The notes beneath the pieces are model-generated. The model had not been told where the DNA came from. It was given only the letters and a program-made list of their open reading frames with translations, and made no database searches. The translations under genes were made by a program, and so were the position numbers. This document shows, piece after piece, positions 9,196 through 18,087 of a stretch of 64,000 nt of DNA (position 1 is the first letter of the stretch; each line of letters starts with the position of its first letter). Origin of the DNA: Candidatus Kouleothrix ribensis (GTDB lineage: Bacteria; Chloroflexota; Chloroflexia; Chloroflexales; Roseiflexaceae); NCBI GenBank assembly GCA_016722075.1, contig JADKGW010000001.1, positions 1,550,001 to 1,614,000 on the forward strand. Direction: 5' to 3'.

Positions 9196-9205
9196 AGGTG
9201 CGCCC

Positions 9206-11185
9206 CTATTGTTTGGTAGCCAGCGGCAGGGTAATGCTAACACACGTGCCGGCGCTGGTGCTCTGCGCCGACACCTGGCCGCCATGGCGCTCGATGATCG
9301 ACTGCACGATCCACAGGCCTAGCCCAACCCCACTCTGCTCGGGTTCGTCGCCGGCCGAGCGGATGAACTGGCCAAACAGCGCCGTAGCGCCGGCCGGCGG
9401 CAGCCCAGGCCCCTGGTCGGCAACCCAGAGCGTGACCGTGGCCGGCCCAACCGCGCCGCCGACCGTGATGACCGAGCCGACCGGCGCGAACTTATTGGCG
9501 TTGGCCAGCAGGTTCACGAGCACCTGTGTGAGCAGCGGCGCGTCGCCACTGATCGGCGGCAGCGGGAACGGCAGGCCGACATTGACCTGCTGGCTGCGCT
9601 GGGTCAGCAGCGGGCGGGTTAGCTCGAGCGCATCCTCAACCACTTCGTCGAGCGCCAGCAGCTGGTGGCGGATGGCGAAGCGGCCCGATTCGATCCGTGC
9701 GCTGGCGAGCAAGTTGTCGATCAGCTGAGTCAGCCGCAGCGTGCCGCGCTGGAGCGACAGGATCAGCTGGCCGATCTGATCGGTCGTCAGGGTCGGCAGC
9801 TGGTCGAGCAGCAGCTCGATCGAGGCCAGCTGGGCCGAGAGCGGGGTGCGAAACTCGTGCGAAATATTATCGAGCACGGCGTCGCGTAGCCGCCGCACCG
9901 CCTCGCGCTCAGTCTCGTCGCGCAGCACCTGCACCTGCTGATCGTCGGCCGGCGGCGCGCTGGTGATGACCACGGTGCGGCGGCGCCCATCGCGTAGTAG
10001 CAGCTGCTCGGTGGCATTCGCGCCATCGCGGAAGCGCGCGTGGATGATCGGGCACTGCTCGGCACACGGGCGCCGGCCGTTGGCTGCCTGCGGGTTCAAT
10101 ACATCGCCACAGAACCGGCCAACCATGTCGCCGGGCGCAAGCCCGAGCAGCGCGGCGGCCTGCGGATTGACATAACGAATATTGCGCTCGCGATCGACGC
10201 TAAACACGCCTTCGACAATGCCCGTGATGATCGCCTGCGACTCAGCCTGCTGGCGGCGCATGTCGGCGGTCAGGCGCCAGAGCTGCCAGCGCATCGCTTC
10301 AAGCGTAGCGGCCAGCGCGCCAATCTCGCCGCCAGGCGCAACGCCGACCGGGGTGGCCAGGTCGCCGCGGCCGATCCGCGCCACCGCGCCGGTGAGGGTT
10401 TTGAGCGGCCGGCTGAGCCGGCGCCCGATCAGCAAGCTGGCCAGGCCGGCCAACAGCGCGGCGCTCGCGATCATCAGCACGAGCATGCGCAGCAGCTGGG
10501 CCAGCGGCTGGGCCAGGAAGCTAGTGGGCAGGCTGGCGACGATCGTGCCGATCGGTGTGCCTGCGCGATCGGTAAGCGGCCGGCGTGCCTGGTAGCTCGC
10601 AAGCTCGTCGCGCCGGGCTACCACGGCCACGCTGGCGGCGCCGCGCTCGATCGCAACGGCCACGCCCAGCTCGCGGCCGAGTCGCTCGGCGAAGCTCTGG
10701 TCGAGCACAATCGCCACCAGCACGTAGGTGGTAGGCCGGCCCGGCACGGCGGCGCGCGCGCCGAGCACGAGCGGCTGGGCGCTGCGCGGCTGGTATAGCC
10801 CTTGCTCGCCAGCCTGGCCGGCGAGCGCGACCCAATCGAGCGCCAGCCCGCTGGCGCCGAGCAGCTGCCGGCCGTGTAGTAGCGCGCAGCCAGCCAGCCG
10901 GCGGCTGCGCAGAAACTGGCTGAGCGCGGCCTGGTCGCCGGCCTGTAGCTGCTGTAATAGCGCCGGGTGCTCGGCCAGCACGTGTGCCGACGCCAGCGCG
11001 CTCAGGCCGGCCTGCTCGATCGCGCGCTGGGCGCTCAGGCCGGCCTGCTCGACCCGCGCGAGCGCCTGCTCGTCGGTGAAGCGCCGCAGCAGCGGCCCGG
11101 CCGCCACGGCCCCAGCAGCGGCCACCAGCAGTAGCAGGCCAACATTGATCGCTACCAACAGCGTGCTCAGGCGTAGTCGGTACAT
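9206..11185 (-). CDS. Membrane sensor histidine kinase with HAMP and PAS domains
   Basis: A 659-aa sensor kinase, partner of the adjacent response regulator. Order: N-terminal TM (about 8-30), extracytoplasmic sensor (about 31-230), second TM (about 232-253), HAMP (253-305), PAS (about 315-425), HisKA with phospho-acceptor H443 in NISHEFRTP, and an ATPase domain with N box NLLANANKF and G boxes DQGPGLP and GVGLGLW. The PAS contains three cysteines in FCGDVL and PCAEQCP, a pattern that could bind a metal or sense redox. ATG 11185 is preferred; a TTG 9 bp upstream is possible. It follows cysW by 61 bp, so it may sense sulfate or redox state (inference). Confidence 0.9.
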   Translation of the reverse strand: MYRLRLSTLLVAINVGLLLLVAAAGAVAAGPLLRRFTDEQALARVEQAGLSAQRAIEQAGLSALASAHVLAEHPALLQQLQAGDQAALSQFLRSRRLAGCALLHGRQLLGASGLALDWVALAGQAGEQGLYQPRSAQPLVLGARAAVPGRPTTYVLVAIVLDQSFAERLGRELGVAVAIERGAASVAVVARRDELASYQARRPLTDRAGTPIGTIVASLPTSFLAQPLAQLLRMLVLMIASAALLAGLASLLIGRRLSRPLKTLTGAVARIGRGDLATPVGVAPGGEIGALAATLEAMRWQLWRLTADMRRQQAESQAIITGIVEGVFSVDRERNIRYVNPQAAALLGLAPGDMVGRFCGDVLNPQAANGRRPCAEQCPIIHARFRDGANATEQLLLRDGRRRTVVITSAPPADDQQVQVLRDETEREAVRRLRDAVLDNISHEFRTPLSAQLASIELLLDQLPTLTTDQIGQLILSLQRGTLRLTQLIDNLLASARIESGRFAIRHQLLALDEVVEDALELTRPLLTQRSQQVNVGLPFPLPPISGDAPLLTQVLVNLLANANKFAPVGSVITVGGAVGPATVTLWVADQGPGLPPAGATALFGQFIRSAGDEPEQSGVGLGLWIVQSIIERHGGQVSAQSTSAGTCVSITLPLATKQ

Positions 11186-11246
11186 AAGGCCCAACTATAC
11201 CAGATCTGAAGGTACGCAGTTGGCGCGGTGCGTCTGCGTGGGCGTG

Positions 11247-12113
11247 CTACTGCTCCTTACCGCGCAGGCGTTCTGCGGCCAGCACCAGCAGCAGCGAGAC
11301 CAGCCCGAGCACCAGCGCCGCGCTGTAGGCCCCGACATACTGCCGATCGTCGAGCGCGCGGAAGATATAGAGCGTGGCGGTTTCGGTGCGGCCCTGCACG
11401 CCGCCGCTGATCACCAGCACCGCGCCGAATTCGCCCAGCGCGCGCGCAAATGTCAGCGTGATGCCATAGATAAAGCCCCAGCGCAGTGCCGGGAACGTCA
11501 CATGGCGAAATGTCTGCCAGCCGCTGGCGCCGATCGTTGCGGCGGCCTGCTCTTGCTCGGTGCCAAATGCCTGCAGCACCGGCATGAGCTCGCGAACCAT
11601 GAACGGCAGCGTGACGAACAGGGTCGCCAGGATCATACCGGGCAGCGCGAACGCCACCGGCACGCCGATCGCCTGGGTAAGCGGCCCGAGTACACCGCGG
11701 CGGCCAAACAGCAAGATCAGCATATAGCCGGCGATCACGGGCGAGACGGCGAACGGCAGGTCGATCAGCCCATTCAAGATGCGCCGGCCCAGGAAGCGCT
11801 GGCGCACCAGCACCCACGCGGCAGCCGTGCCGCAGGTGCCATGCACGGCCACAACGATCAGTGCGATCAGCAGGGTGCGCCAGAACGACGAGTACACATC
11901 CGGCTCGCTCAGCGCCGCGATGATCGCGCCCGGCCCGCCGGCAAAGGCCCCGAGCACCAGCGCGCCAAGCGGCACCACGATGATCACGGCAATATAGGCT
12001 ACAACCAGGCCAATCAGCAGCCATTTGAGCCAGCCCGCGCCAGCCCGAGAACCACCCTGGCCGAGCTGGTGCGCGGTTTGGGGCGCCTGGTTCTGATCGG
12101 CACTCTCACTCAT
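11247..12113 (-). CDS. cysW: Sulfate ABC transporter permease CysW
   Basis: Second membrane subunit of the sulfate/thiosulfate importer, 288 aa, about six TM helices. The binding-protein-dependent transport signature lies in the region EQEQAAATIGASGWQTFRHV (the EAA loop that docks onto CysA), and ARALGEFGAVLVISGG is the CysT/CysW block. Its ATG overlaps the end of cysT by 8 bp, which implies translational coupling. The N-terminal 25 residues are a hydrophilic cytoplasmic extension. The kinase gene follows downstream. Confidence 0.92.
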   Translation of the reverse strand: MSESADQNQAPQTAHQLGQGGSRAGAGWLKWLLIGLVVAYIAVIIVVPLGALVLGAFAGGPGAIIAALSEPDVYSSFWRTLLIALIVVAVHGTCGTAAAWVLVRQRFLGRRILNGLIDLPFAVSPVIAGYMLILLFGRRGVLGPLTQAIGVPVAFALPGMILATLFVTLPFMVRELMPVLQAFGTEQEQAAATIGASGWQTFRHVTFPALRWGFIYGITLTFARALGEFGAVLVISGGVQGRTETATLYIFRALDDRQYVGAYSAALVLGLVSLLLVLAAERLRGKEQ

Positions 12114-12939
12114 CGCGTTTCCTCTGCAGATAATCGGCCAGCACCACCAGGCCGAACGCGATTGCCAGCATCACCACCGACATAGCGCTGGCGGCGCGCT
12201 GGTTCTCAGACTCGATCTCGCCAAACACGTACACGGCGGCCGTCTGGCTGCGCAGCGGAATATTGCCGGCCACCACCACGATCGCGCCAAACTCGCCGAT
12301 CGCGCGGGCGAAGCTGAGCAGCGCGCCGGTGCTAAGTGGCCGAACCAGCGCCGGCAGCACCACGCGGCGGAAGATCGTCAGGCCACCGGCGCCAATCGTC
12401 GCCGCAGCCTCCTCCTGATCGCGATCGAGTGCCTGGAGCACCGGCTGGACTGCGCGGGTGACGAATGGGAAGGTGATGAACAGCAGCGCCAGGATGATGC
12501 CCGGCGGCGCGAAGATGATCGTGAGGCCGGCGTTCTGCCCCAGCCATGCGCCCAGCGCGCGCTGCGGGCCATACAGTACCACCAGCATTACGCCGGTGAC
12601 GAGCGTAGGAATGGCGAACGGCAGGTCGACGATCGCGTTGAGCAGCGCCTTGCCGGGGAAGCGGTAGCGCACCAGCACGTAGGCCGTGAGCGTGCCCATC
12701 ACGGCATTGATCACCGCCATGATCGCCGCAGTCCACAGGCTGAGCACCAGCGCGTGCCAGGCGACCGGTTGGCGCAGCACGCGCACAATGCCGCCCAGGC
12801 CATCGCGCAGGCCATCCTGCACGATGATCGCCAGCGGGATGATCAGCAGCAGCGACAGGTAGGTCAGCGCAGCTGCGCGCACGCCGATCGGTGTACGCGG
12901 GCGCGCCGGCGCGGGTTGGGTGTGGGCATTGCGCGGCAT
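12106..12939 (-). CDS. cysT: Sulfate ABC transporter permease CysT (CysU)
   Basis: First permease subunit of the sulfate importer, 277 aa with six predicted TM helices. It shows the EAA-type loop RDQEEAAATIGAGGLTIFRR and the block ARAIGEFGAIVVVAGN shared with CysW. The start at 12939 (MPRNAH) is favoured because AGGAGC lies 6 bp upstream on the minus strand; an upstream in-frame start at 12963 has none. It lies 72 bp after the sulfate-binding protein and overlaps cysW by 8 bp. Confidence 0.92.
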   Translation of the reverse strand: MPRNAHTQPAPARPRTPIGVRAAALTYLSLLLIIPLAIIVQDGLRDGLGGIVRVLRQPVAWHALVLSLWTAAIMAVINAVMGTLTAYVLVRYRFPGKALLNAIVDLPFAIPTLVTGVMLVVLYGPQRALGAWLGQNAGLTIIFAPPGIILALLFITFPFVTRAVQPVLQALDRDQEEAAATIGAGGLTIFRRVVLPALVRPLSTGALLSFARAIGEFGAIVVVAGNIPLRSQTAAVYVFGEIESENQRAASAMSVVMLAIAFGLVVLADYLQRKRDE

Positions 12940-13011
12940 GGGTTGCTCCTGGCATGCCGACACGTGCGGCGTAGGCGGCGCCGATCGCGGCGGTTGCGAC
13001 GGGCGCGCTGG

Positions 13012-14064
13012 TTATTGTTGTACCTCGGCGATGGCCCTGGTGTAAACCCCCGCATCGCCGAAGTAGGCCGGCGTGGCCTGCGACCAGCCGCCGAACTGCT
13101 CGATCGTGAACAGATCATCGACCGGGGCGTATTTGGCGCCGGCCGCCTGGGCCACGGCAGGATCGACCGAGCGCAGCCCGTAGTCTGAGAAGATGCCCTG
13201 GGCTTCGCGCGTGAGCAGGAACGCGATGAACGCCTCGGCGACCTTGCGCGAGCCATGCTTGTCGGCATAGCTATCGATCAGCGCCAGTGGATTCTCGATC
13301 AAGATCGTCGAGCGCGGAATGACCAGCTCGTAGTCCTGGCCGTTCTGGCGGCCAACCAGCACCTCGTTCTCGTAGGTGATCGCCACGTCGCCGACGCCCT
13401 GCTCGAAGTTGGTGATGCTCTCGCGCGCACCTTTGTCCATCACCACCACGTTCTTCAGCACCGCCTTGAGGAAACTGGTCGCAGCCGCGTCGTCGTCTTT
13501 CGGCACGCCCTGCACGAAGCCGCGCTTGGCCGCGCCATACAGCGCCAGGATGTTCCACTGCGCGCCGCCGCTGGTCTTGGGGTTGGGCGTGAGGATCTGC
13601 ACGCCCGGCTTGGCCAGGTCGGCCCAATCGCGGATGCCTTTGGGGTTGCCCTTGCGCACCGCGAAGGCCACTACCGAGCTGCTGACCATGCCGTGGTACT
13701 GGCCGGCCTTCCAGTCGTGGGTGATCAGCCCGGCCTTGGCGATCCGATCGATATCGGCCTCGAGCGAGAGCGCGGCGATATCGGCCTCGAAGCCTTCGAC
13801 GATCGCGCGCGACTGTGCGCCCGAGCCCTGGTACGATTCCTGAAACGTCAGCTCCTGGCCGGTCTGCTGCTTCCACTGGTCTTTGAAGATGGGGATGAGC
13901 TTGGCATAGGCCTCGCGCGGCGTGGTGTAGGCGCCGAGGATGATCGTGGCGGCGCCGCTGGGGCCGGTGCTGCTCGCGCCAGTAGGCCCAGCCGCTGGGG
14001 GGGTAGCGCCGCAGGCCGCCAACAGCAGCCCGAGCGCGAGCGCCAGAGTGATGCGGTGATTCAT
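13012..14064 (-). CDS. sbp: Sulfate-binding lipoprotein
   Basis: Extracytoplasmic solute-binding protein of the sulfate/thiosulfate importer, 350 aa. A short signal ends in the lipobox LLAAC (C18), so the protein is probably lipid-anchored. Family blocks include GAYTTPREAYAKLIP, FQESYQGSGAQSRAI, NPKTSGGAQWNIL and VGDVAITYENE, all characteristic of Sbp/CysP proteins that coordinate the sulfate dianion through main-chain and serine contacts. Its ATG overlaps the stop of cysA by 4 bp (ATGA), so the two are coupled. Confidence 0.93.
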   Translation of the reverse strand: MNHRITLALALGLLLAACGATPPAAGPTGASSTGPSGAATIILGAYTTPREAYAKLIPIFKDQWKQQTGQELTFQESYQGSGAQSRAIVEGFEADIAALSLEADIDRIAKAGLITHDWKAGQYHGMVSSSVVAFAVRKGNPKGIRDWADLAKPGVQILTPNPKTSGGAQWNILALYGAAKRGFVQGVPKDDDAAATSFLKAVLKNVVVMDKGARESITNFEQGVGDVAITYENEVLVGRQNGQDYELVIPRSTILIENPLALIDSYADKHGSRKVAEAFIAFLLTREAQGIFSDYGLRSVDPAVAQAAGAKYAPVDDLFTIEQFGGWSQATPAYFGDAGVYTRAIAEVQQ

Positions 14065-15989
14065 CGGCTTAGCTCCTCGAGATTGACGGCGCGCCGGTTA
14101 ACCACGCGCCAGCGCCGGCGTGCAACCACCGGCGAGCGCACCAGCAGGATCGGCCGTTCGGTGGCGCTGATCAGGATCTCGCCCACCACACCGGCCAGCG
14201 CGGCGCGGCCGTCGTCGCGCGGCAGTGGTGCGCCGAGCACCAGCATGTGGTAGGCGCCGCTGGCCATGGCTTCTAGAATCTGCTGCTTCACCAGGCCGAG
14301 CCGCAGCTCGCTCTGGGCCGGCACGCCCAGCAGCGTGAGTGTGCGCACCCCGGCGGCGATGAAGCGCTCGGCGCGCTCGCGCTCTTGGGGCGAGGCGGTG
14401 TCGGGCAGTACCGAGAGCACGGTGGCGGCCGCGCCGAAGTGGCGCAGCAGCCGCCCGGCGAACTGCACATCGTCTTTGCCTGGCTCGCCGGCAGCGACGC
14501 AGATCAGCACGCGCTCGGGCAGGGGCTGCGGCCGCGGCACCAGCAGCAGGTGCTGGTCGTTGGCGTGCAGCAGCCGCGCGGCCAGCTCGAAGCTGCTCGG
14601 CTGCTGGATGCCCAGCGCGATCAGATCGTAGGGTTGGCGCTCGGTTTCGCTGGCCACCGCCAGCTCGGGCGGCTCGCCGCTGGCACGCGCGTCGAGCGCC
14701 GGCAAGCCGCTGCCGATCTTCTCGCGCAGCCGGCGCAGGTATTCCTGCACGGCTGGATCATCGGGCCGGCCGCCGGCCAGGATGGTGGTGCGCGCGTGGG
14801 CCATATGTGCCAGCTGCGCGCCGAGATCGAGCGCCGGCTGGCTGGTGCTGCCAGGCTCGACCAATAGCAAGAAGCGGAGGCCAGGGTGGGCCAGCGCGTG
14901 CATGCGCCGCACGCCGACCCACACGCGCGCGCCGGGTGCCAGCGGGAAGCCGCGCGCCTGATCTTGCGAGCGGCTGGCCTCAATCATTACTGCGTCGCTG
15001 CCATACGGCACCTCGGGCGCGATCGAGCGCACCCCGGCGATCGGCGGCAGGCGCAGGCGCAGCCGCTCGAACGAGCCGGCGAAGGTGATCTGCTCGACCT
15101 CGGCCTGGCCGAGCGCCGGGCCGGCCAGGTTGGCTTCGTCCGGCGCGAGCGCAATGTCTTCTGGGCGAAACAACACCTGCACCCGCCGGTCGTCGTTGTC
15201 TGCGCGTGCCGCTGTGCCAAGCGGGAAGTGCAGTGGCCCGACCTGCACACTGTCGTCGGTGCAGCGGCCGACGAGCAGGTTGGCGGTGCCGAGAAACGTC
15301 GCCACGAATTCAGTCTGCGGGTGCTGGTACAGCTCTTCGGGCGGGCCAACCTCGAGCAGGCGGCCGACATTCATAACCCCCATCCGGTCGGCCAGCTCGA
15401 AGGCCTCCTCTTGATCGTGGGTTACGAAGATCGTCGTCGTGCCGATCTCGCGCTGAATCCGCCGCAGGTTGCGGCGCAGATCGACGCGGATCTTGGCATC
15501 GAGCGCGCCGAACGGCTCGTCGAGCAGCAACACCTCGGGCTCGTAGGCCAGCGCGCGTGCCAGCGCCACCCGTTGCTGCTGCCCGCCCGAGAGCTGGCGC
15601 GGCATGCGTGCGCCCAACCCGGCCAGGCCCACCAGCTCGAGCAGCCCGTCGCGGCGGCGGCGGCGCTCGGCCGGCGCGACCTTGCGGATGCGCAGGCCAA
15701 ACTCGACATTCTCGGCCACCGACATATGCCGGAATAGCGCGTAGTTCTGGAACACGAAGCCAACGCTGCGGCCCTGCGGCGGCAACCGCGTGACATCACG
15801 CCCGCGTAGCAGCACGCGCCCCTGGTCGATGCCGGCCAGCCCGGCGATCATGCGCAAGATCGTGCTCTTGCCGCTGCCGCTCGGCCCCAGCAGCACGAAG
15901 AACTCGCCGTCGGCGATCTCGAGCGACACGCCATGTACCACCGGGTGGCCTGCGTAGCGTTTGCTGAGCTGTTCGAGCAGGATCGACAT
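14061..15989 (-). CDS. cysA: Sulfate ABC transporter ATPase fused to tandem UspA-like domains
   Basis: A 642-aa protein, nearly twice a normal CysA (about 350 aa). Residues 1-240 are a canonical ABC ATPase: Walker A GPSGSGKST (35-43), signature LSGGQ (133-137), Walker B LLLDEP (155-160) and switch His in THDQEE. Residues about 240-368 are the TOBE/regulatory region. The remainder looks like two universal-stress-protein domains: a degenerate one (about 370-485, starting LRFLLLVEPG) and a better one (about 493-620, RVLICVAAGEPG to MLVLGAPL to RPILLVRSP). ATG 15989 has GAGG upstream; longer in-frame versions lack ABC features. First gene of the operon. UspA domains often bind ATP, so a regulatory role on transport is plausible but unproven. 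Confidence 0.9.
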   Translation of the reverse strand: MSILLEQLSKRYAGHPVVHGVSLEIADGEFFVLLGPSGSGKSTILRMIAGLAGIDQGRVLLRGRDVTRLPPQGRSVGFVFQNYALFRHMSVAENVEFGLRIRKVAPAERRRRRDGLLELVGLAGLGARMPRQLSGGQQQRVALARALAYEPEVLLLDEPFGALDAKIRVDLRRNLRRIQREIGTTTIFVTHDQEEAFELADRMGVMNVGRLLEVGPPEELYQHPQTEFVATFLGTANLLVGRCTDDSVQVGPLHFPLGTAARADNDDRRVQVLFRPEDIALAPDEANLAGPALGQAEVEQITFAGSFERLRLRLPPIAGVRSIAPEVPYGSDAVMIEASRSQDQARGFPLAPGARVWVGVRRMHALAHPGLRFLLLVEPGSTSQPALDLGAQLAHMAHARTTILAGGRPDDPAVQEYLRRLREKIGSGLPALDARASGEPPELAVASETERQPYDLIALGIQQPSSFELAARLLHANDQHLLLVPRPQPLPERVLICVAAGEPGKDDVQFAGRLLRHFGAAATVLSVLPDTASPQERERAERFIAAGVRTLTLLGVPAQSELRLGLVKQQILEAMASGAYHMLVLGAPLPRDDGRAALAGVVGEILISATERPILLVRSPVVARRRWRVVNRRAVNLEELSR

Positions 15990-16021
15990 ACGCGATACCT
16001 CGTGAGTAGCTGGTTCCAAGC

Positions 16022-16040
16022 TGGTGACAGAGTGGTGACA
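16022..16040 (-). promoter_or_regulatory. 11-bp-spaced direct repeat upstream of cysA
   Basis: TGGTGACA occurs exactly twice, at 16022-16029 and 16033-16040, with start-to-start spacing of 11 bp, 33-51 bp upstream of the cysA ATG. On the coding (minus) strand this reads TGTCACCA twice. Half-sites spaced 11 bp apart are typical binding sites for OmpR/PhoB-type regulators, one of which is encoded at the end of this operon. No convincing -10 was identified. Confidence 0.5.
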
Positions 16041-16248
16041 CGCGGGGTAGGCGCCTTCGGGTGCGCGGTCTCGCGTTGCGCACGAAACCGCACCCCCAAT
16101 CGACGAGAATGCCGCACGCTGCTGCAGGCACAACCGCCGGCTGCGTACGCCCTGGCTTGAACGAACACACTCTAAGGATAGGGCCGGATGGTCTGATTTG
16201 CGGTGCGCGCAGCGTGACAACCGATCGCGCGCGCACCGGCCAGGGTGG

Positions 16249-17550
16249 CTATGCGCACGGCATCAGCGCCGGCGAGCGCGGCAGTGCCGGCGTGATCCGT
16301 GCATGGGTTCGTTGCTCGAATGCGCTGGTGTACACGCGCAGAATATCGGTTGCCACCGCCGCCCAGCCGAAGCGCTGCGCGCGCAGGCGTGCGGCCACAC
16401 CCATCCGGGCGCGCAGGTCGTCGTCGGCGAGCAGGCGTTCGAGCTGCGCAGCCAGCGCAACATGGTCGTCGGGGGGGGTGTGCAGGCCGCTGATGCCATC
16501 TTCGACGATCACGGCCGGCCCACCCGCGCTGGTGGCCACAACCGGCCGGCCGCAGGCCAGCCCCTCGAGCGCGGCCATGCCGAACGACTCGTAGTGCGAG
16601 GGCATGGTCACAATATCGGCGGCGGCATAGAACAGCGGCAGCTGATCTTGTGGGCGCGCGCCGGCGAAGTGGATGGCATGGCCCAGGCCCAGCTCGCCAC
16701 GCAGGCCGTCGAGCCGGCGCTGCTCTGTATTCCAGTGTACCAGGTGGCCCTCGGCGCCGCCACCCACCACCACCGCCGTAAGCTGGCCGCGCCACTCGGG
16801 GCGGCGATCGGCCAGCAGCGCAATTGCGCGGATCAGCGCGTCGATACCCTTCAGCGGCTCGATCCGGCCAACCAGCACAATCAGCCGGTGAGGCGCGGCG
16901 GGCAGGCCAAGCAGCGCGCGTGCGGCGGCCATGTCGTGCGGCTGGAAGCGCCGCAGATCGACGCCGCATGGTACCACATGCACCTGCTCGGGGCGGGCGC
17001 CGTAGTGCTCGACCATCTGCGCGCGGTCGAGCGGGGTGGCCGCCACGATCGCATCCATGGCCGTGATCTGGGCACGTTCGATCGCAATCCGCCGGCCGGT
17101 CTCGTGCTCTTCGGCGCCGCGCGCCACACGGTTCTTCATCGCGCCGAGCGTGTGAAACATATGCACCACTGGCGCGCCCCAGCTGCGCCGCAGCGCCAGC
17201 GCCGCCTGGCCCGAGAGCCAGTAGTGGCTATGGATCAGGTCGTACGAGAGGTCTTCGCCATCGGCAAAGCAGCGCGCGCGATTGACGAACTCGGGCAGGT
17301 AGGTGAGCACCCAGTTCTTATCATAGGGCACGCTCGGGCCAGTGTGCAGGTTGACTACGCGCACGTGTCGATCGAGCTCGACCACGGTAGGCGCGGCGGC
17401 GTTCTGGCTGCGTGTGAACATATCGACGTAGATACCGCGCCGGCCAAGCTCGCGGCTTAGCTCGCGCACATACACATTCATCCCGCCGGCCTCTTTGCCG
17501 CCCAGTGCGGCGATCGGGCTGCTGTGGATGCTTAACATTGCGATGCGCAT
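16249..17550 (-). CDS. GT4-family glycosyltransferase, MshA/sucrose-phosphate-synthase-like
   Basis: A 433-aa retaining GT-B glycosyltransferase. The N-terminal domain starts MRIAMLSIHSSP and contains GGKEAGGMNVYVREL, the acceptor-side glycine loop typical of MshA-like enzymes and sucrose synthases. The C-terminal domain has LVGRIEPLKGID and the nucleotide-sugar-binding EX7E region in ESFGMAALEGLACGRPVV. MshA enzymes transfer GlcNAc to inositol phosphate; an inositol-phosphate synthase is encoded at 36.6 kb, but that link is speculative. AGGAGC precedes the ATG at 17550. It is 259 bp downstream of the divergent-free cysA leader, on the same strand, and is probably a separate unit. Confidence 0.85.
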   Translation of the reverse strand: MRIAMLSIHSSPIAALGGKEAGGMNVYVRELSRELGRRGIYVDMFTRSQNAAAPTVVELDRHVRVVNLHTGPSVPYDKNWVLTYLPEFVNRARCFADGEDLSYDLIHSHYWLSGQAALALRRSWGAPVVHMFHTLGAMKNRVARGAEEHETGRRIAIERAQITAMDAIVAATPLDRAQMVEHYGARPEQVHVVPCGVDLRRFQPHDMAAARALLGLPAAPHRLIVLVGRIEPLKGIDALIRAIALLADRRPEWRGQLTAVVVGGGAEGHLVHWNTEQRRLDGLRGELGLGHAIHFAGARPQDQLPLFYAAADIVTMPSHYESFGMAALEGLACGRPVVATSAGGPAVIVEDGISGLHTPPDDHVALAAQLERLLADDDLRARMGVAARLRAQRFGWAAVATDILRVYTSAFEQRTHARITPALPRSPALMPCA

Positions 17551-17717
17551 GGTGCTCCTGCACTAAAACGCCACACCAAACCGCCGGCCGGCGGCCGGGC
17601 ATGGTGCAGCGTCGCAATTCATATGCCATACCGTCTCGGCGCGGGCGCTGGCATTACACGCCACCTTCTCATTATACGGGCTTTTCCGGCCCCAGGTATC
17701 TGCGCGCATAAGAGCTG

Positions 17718-17849
17718 TGTTAGAACCAATACGTTTCAAATACGGCCGCGAAGAACGTGTACCACCAAGACACCAAGCCACCAAGGGCTTCAGGATGCTA
17801 GAACATCTTCGTGCCTTGGTGGTTATCTGAACGGTATTGGTGTTAGAAC
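17718..17849. mobile_element. MITE-like element with 8-9 bp direct repeats
   Basis: TGTTAGAAC occurs at 17718-17726 and 17841-17849. The sequence between them (about 17726-17840, 115 bp) begins CCAATACGTTTCAAATA and ends with an imperfect inverted copy (complement CCAATACCGTTCAGATA). A second inverted pair, ACCACCAAGACAC (17761-17773) and GTGCCTTGGTGGT (17811-17823), lies inside. No coding capacity. The direct repeats look like a target-site duplication. It sits just upstream of the cobalamin-operon promoter. Confidence 0.55.
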
Positions 17850-17867
17850 AACGCACATGCAAAAATC

Positions 17868-17876
17868 TGGTATACT
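17868..17876 (+). promoter_or_regulatory. Extended -10 promoter of the cobalamin operon
   Basis: TGGTATACT, that is TG-N-TATACT, with no recognisable -35. Transcription would begin near 17883, just before the riboswitch. The same nine bases recur at 46710-46718. Confidence 0.5.
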
Positions 17877-17904
17877 AGCGTAGCGCCGGCACACTGGCCG
17901 GCCT

Positions 17905-18060
17905 GCACATCGACAATCTAGTTCGATCGTTGAGGCGACCCGCTAGCCCGGATGCTAGGGCGTAAAGGTGGAAGCTGGTGTGAGTCCAGCGCTGTGCCGC
18001 AACTGTGATCGGCCCGATGTGGCCGTAAGTCAGGACGCCTGCCTCAATGCTGCTCGTTAT
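17905..18060 (+). promoter_or_regulatory. Cobalamin (adenosylcobalamin) riboswitch
   Basis: The conserved B12 box AAGTCAGGACGCCTGCC ends near 18043, and the upstream core GGTGTGAGTCCAGCGCTG with GCCGCAACTGTG matches the aptamer consensus. A closing stem TTGAGGC (17930-17936) with GCCTCAA (18041-18047) is present. The riboswitch precedes a terminator at 18142-18168 and the btuFCD-cobO-cobU genes, so it should repress uptake and salvage when adenosylcobalamin is plentiful. The outer boundaries are approximate. Confidence 0.92.
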
Positions 18061-18087
18061 TCCCTTCTCGAAGCAAGGAGGTGGAGC

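Noticed and set aside
10728..12185. 485-codon open frame on the plus strand
   Set aside because: Antisense to the kinase and cysW/cysT, with no recognisable domain.
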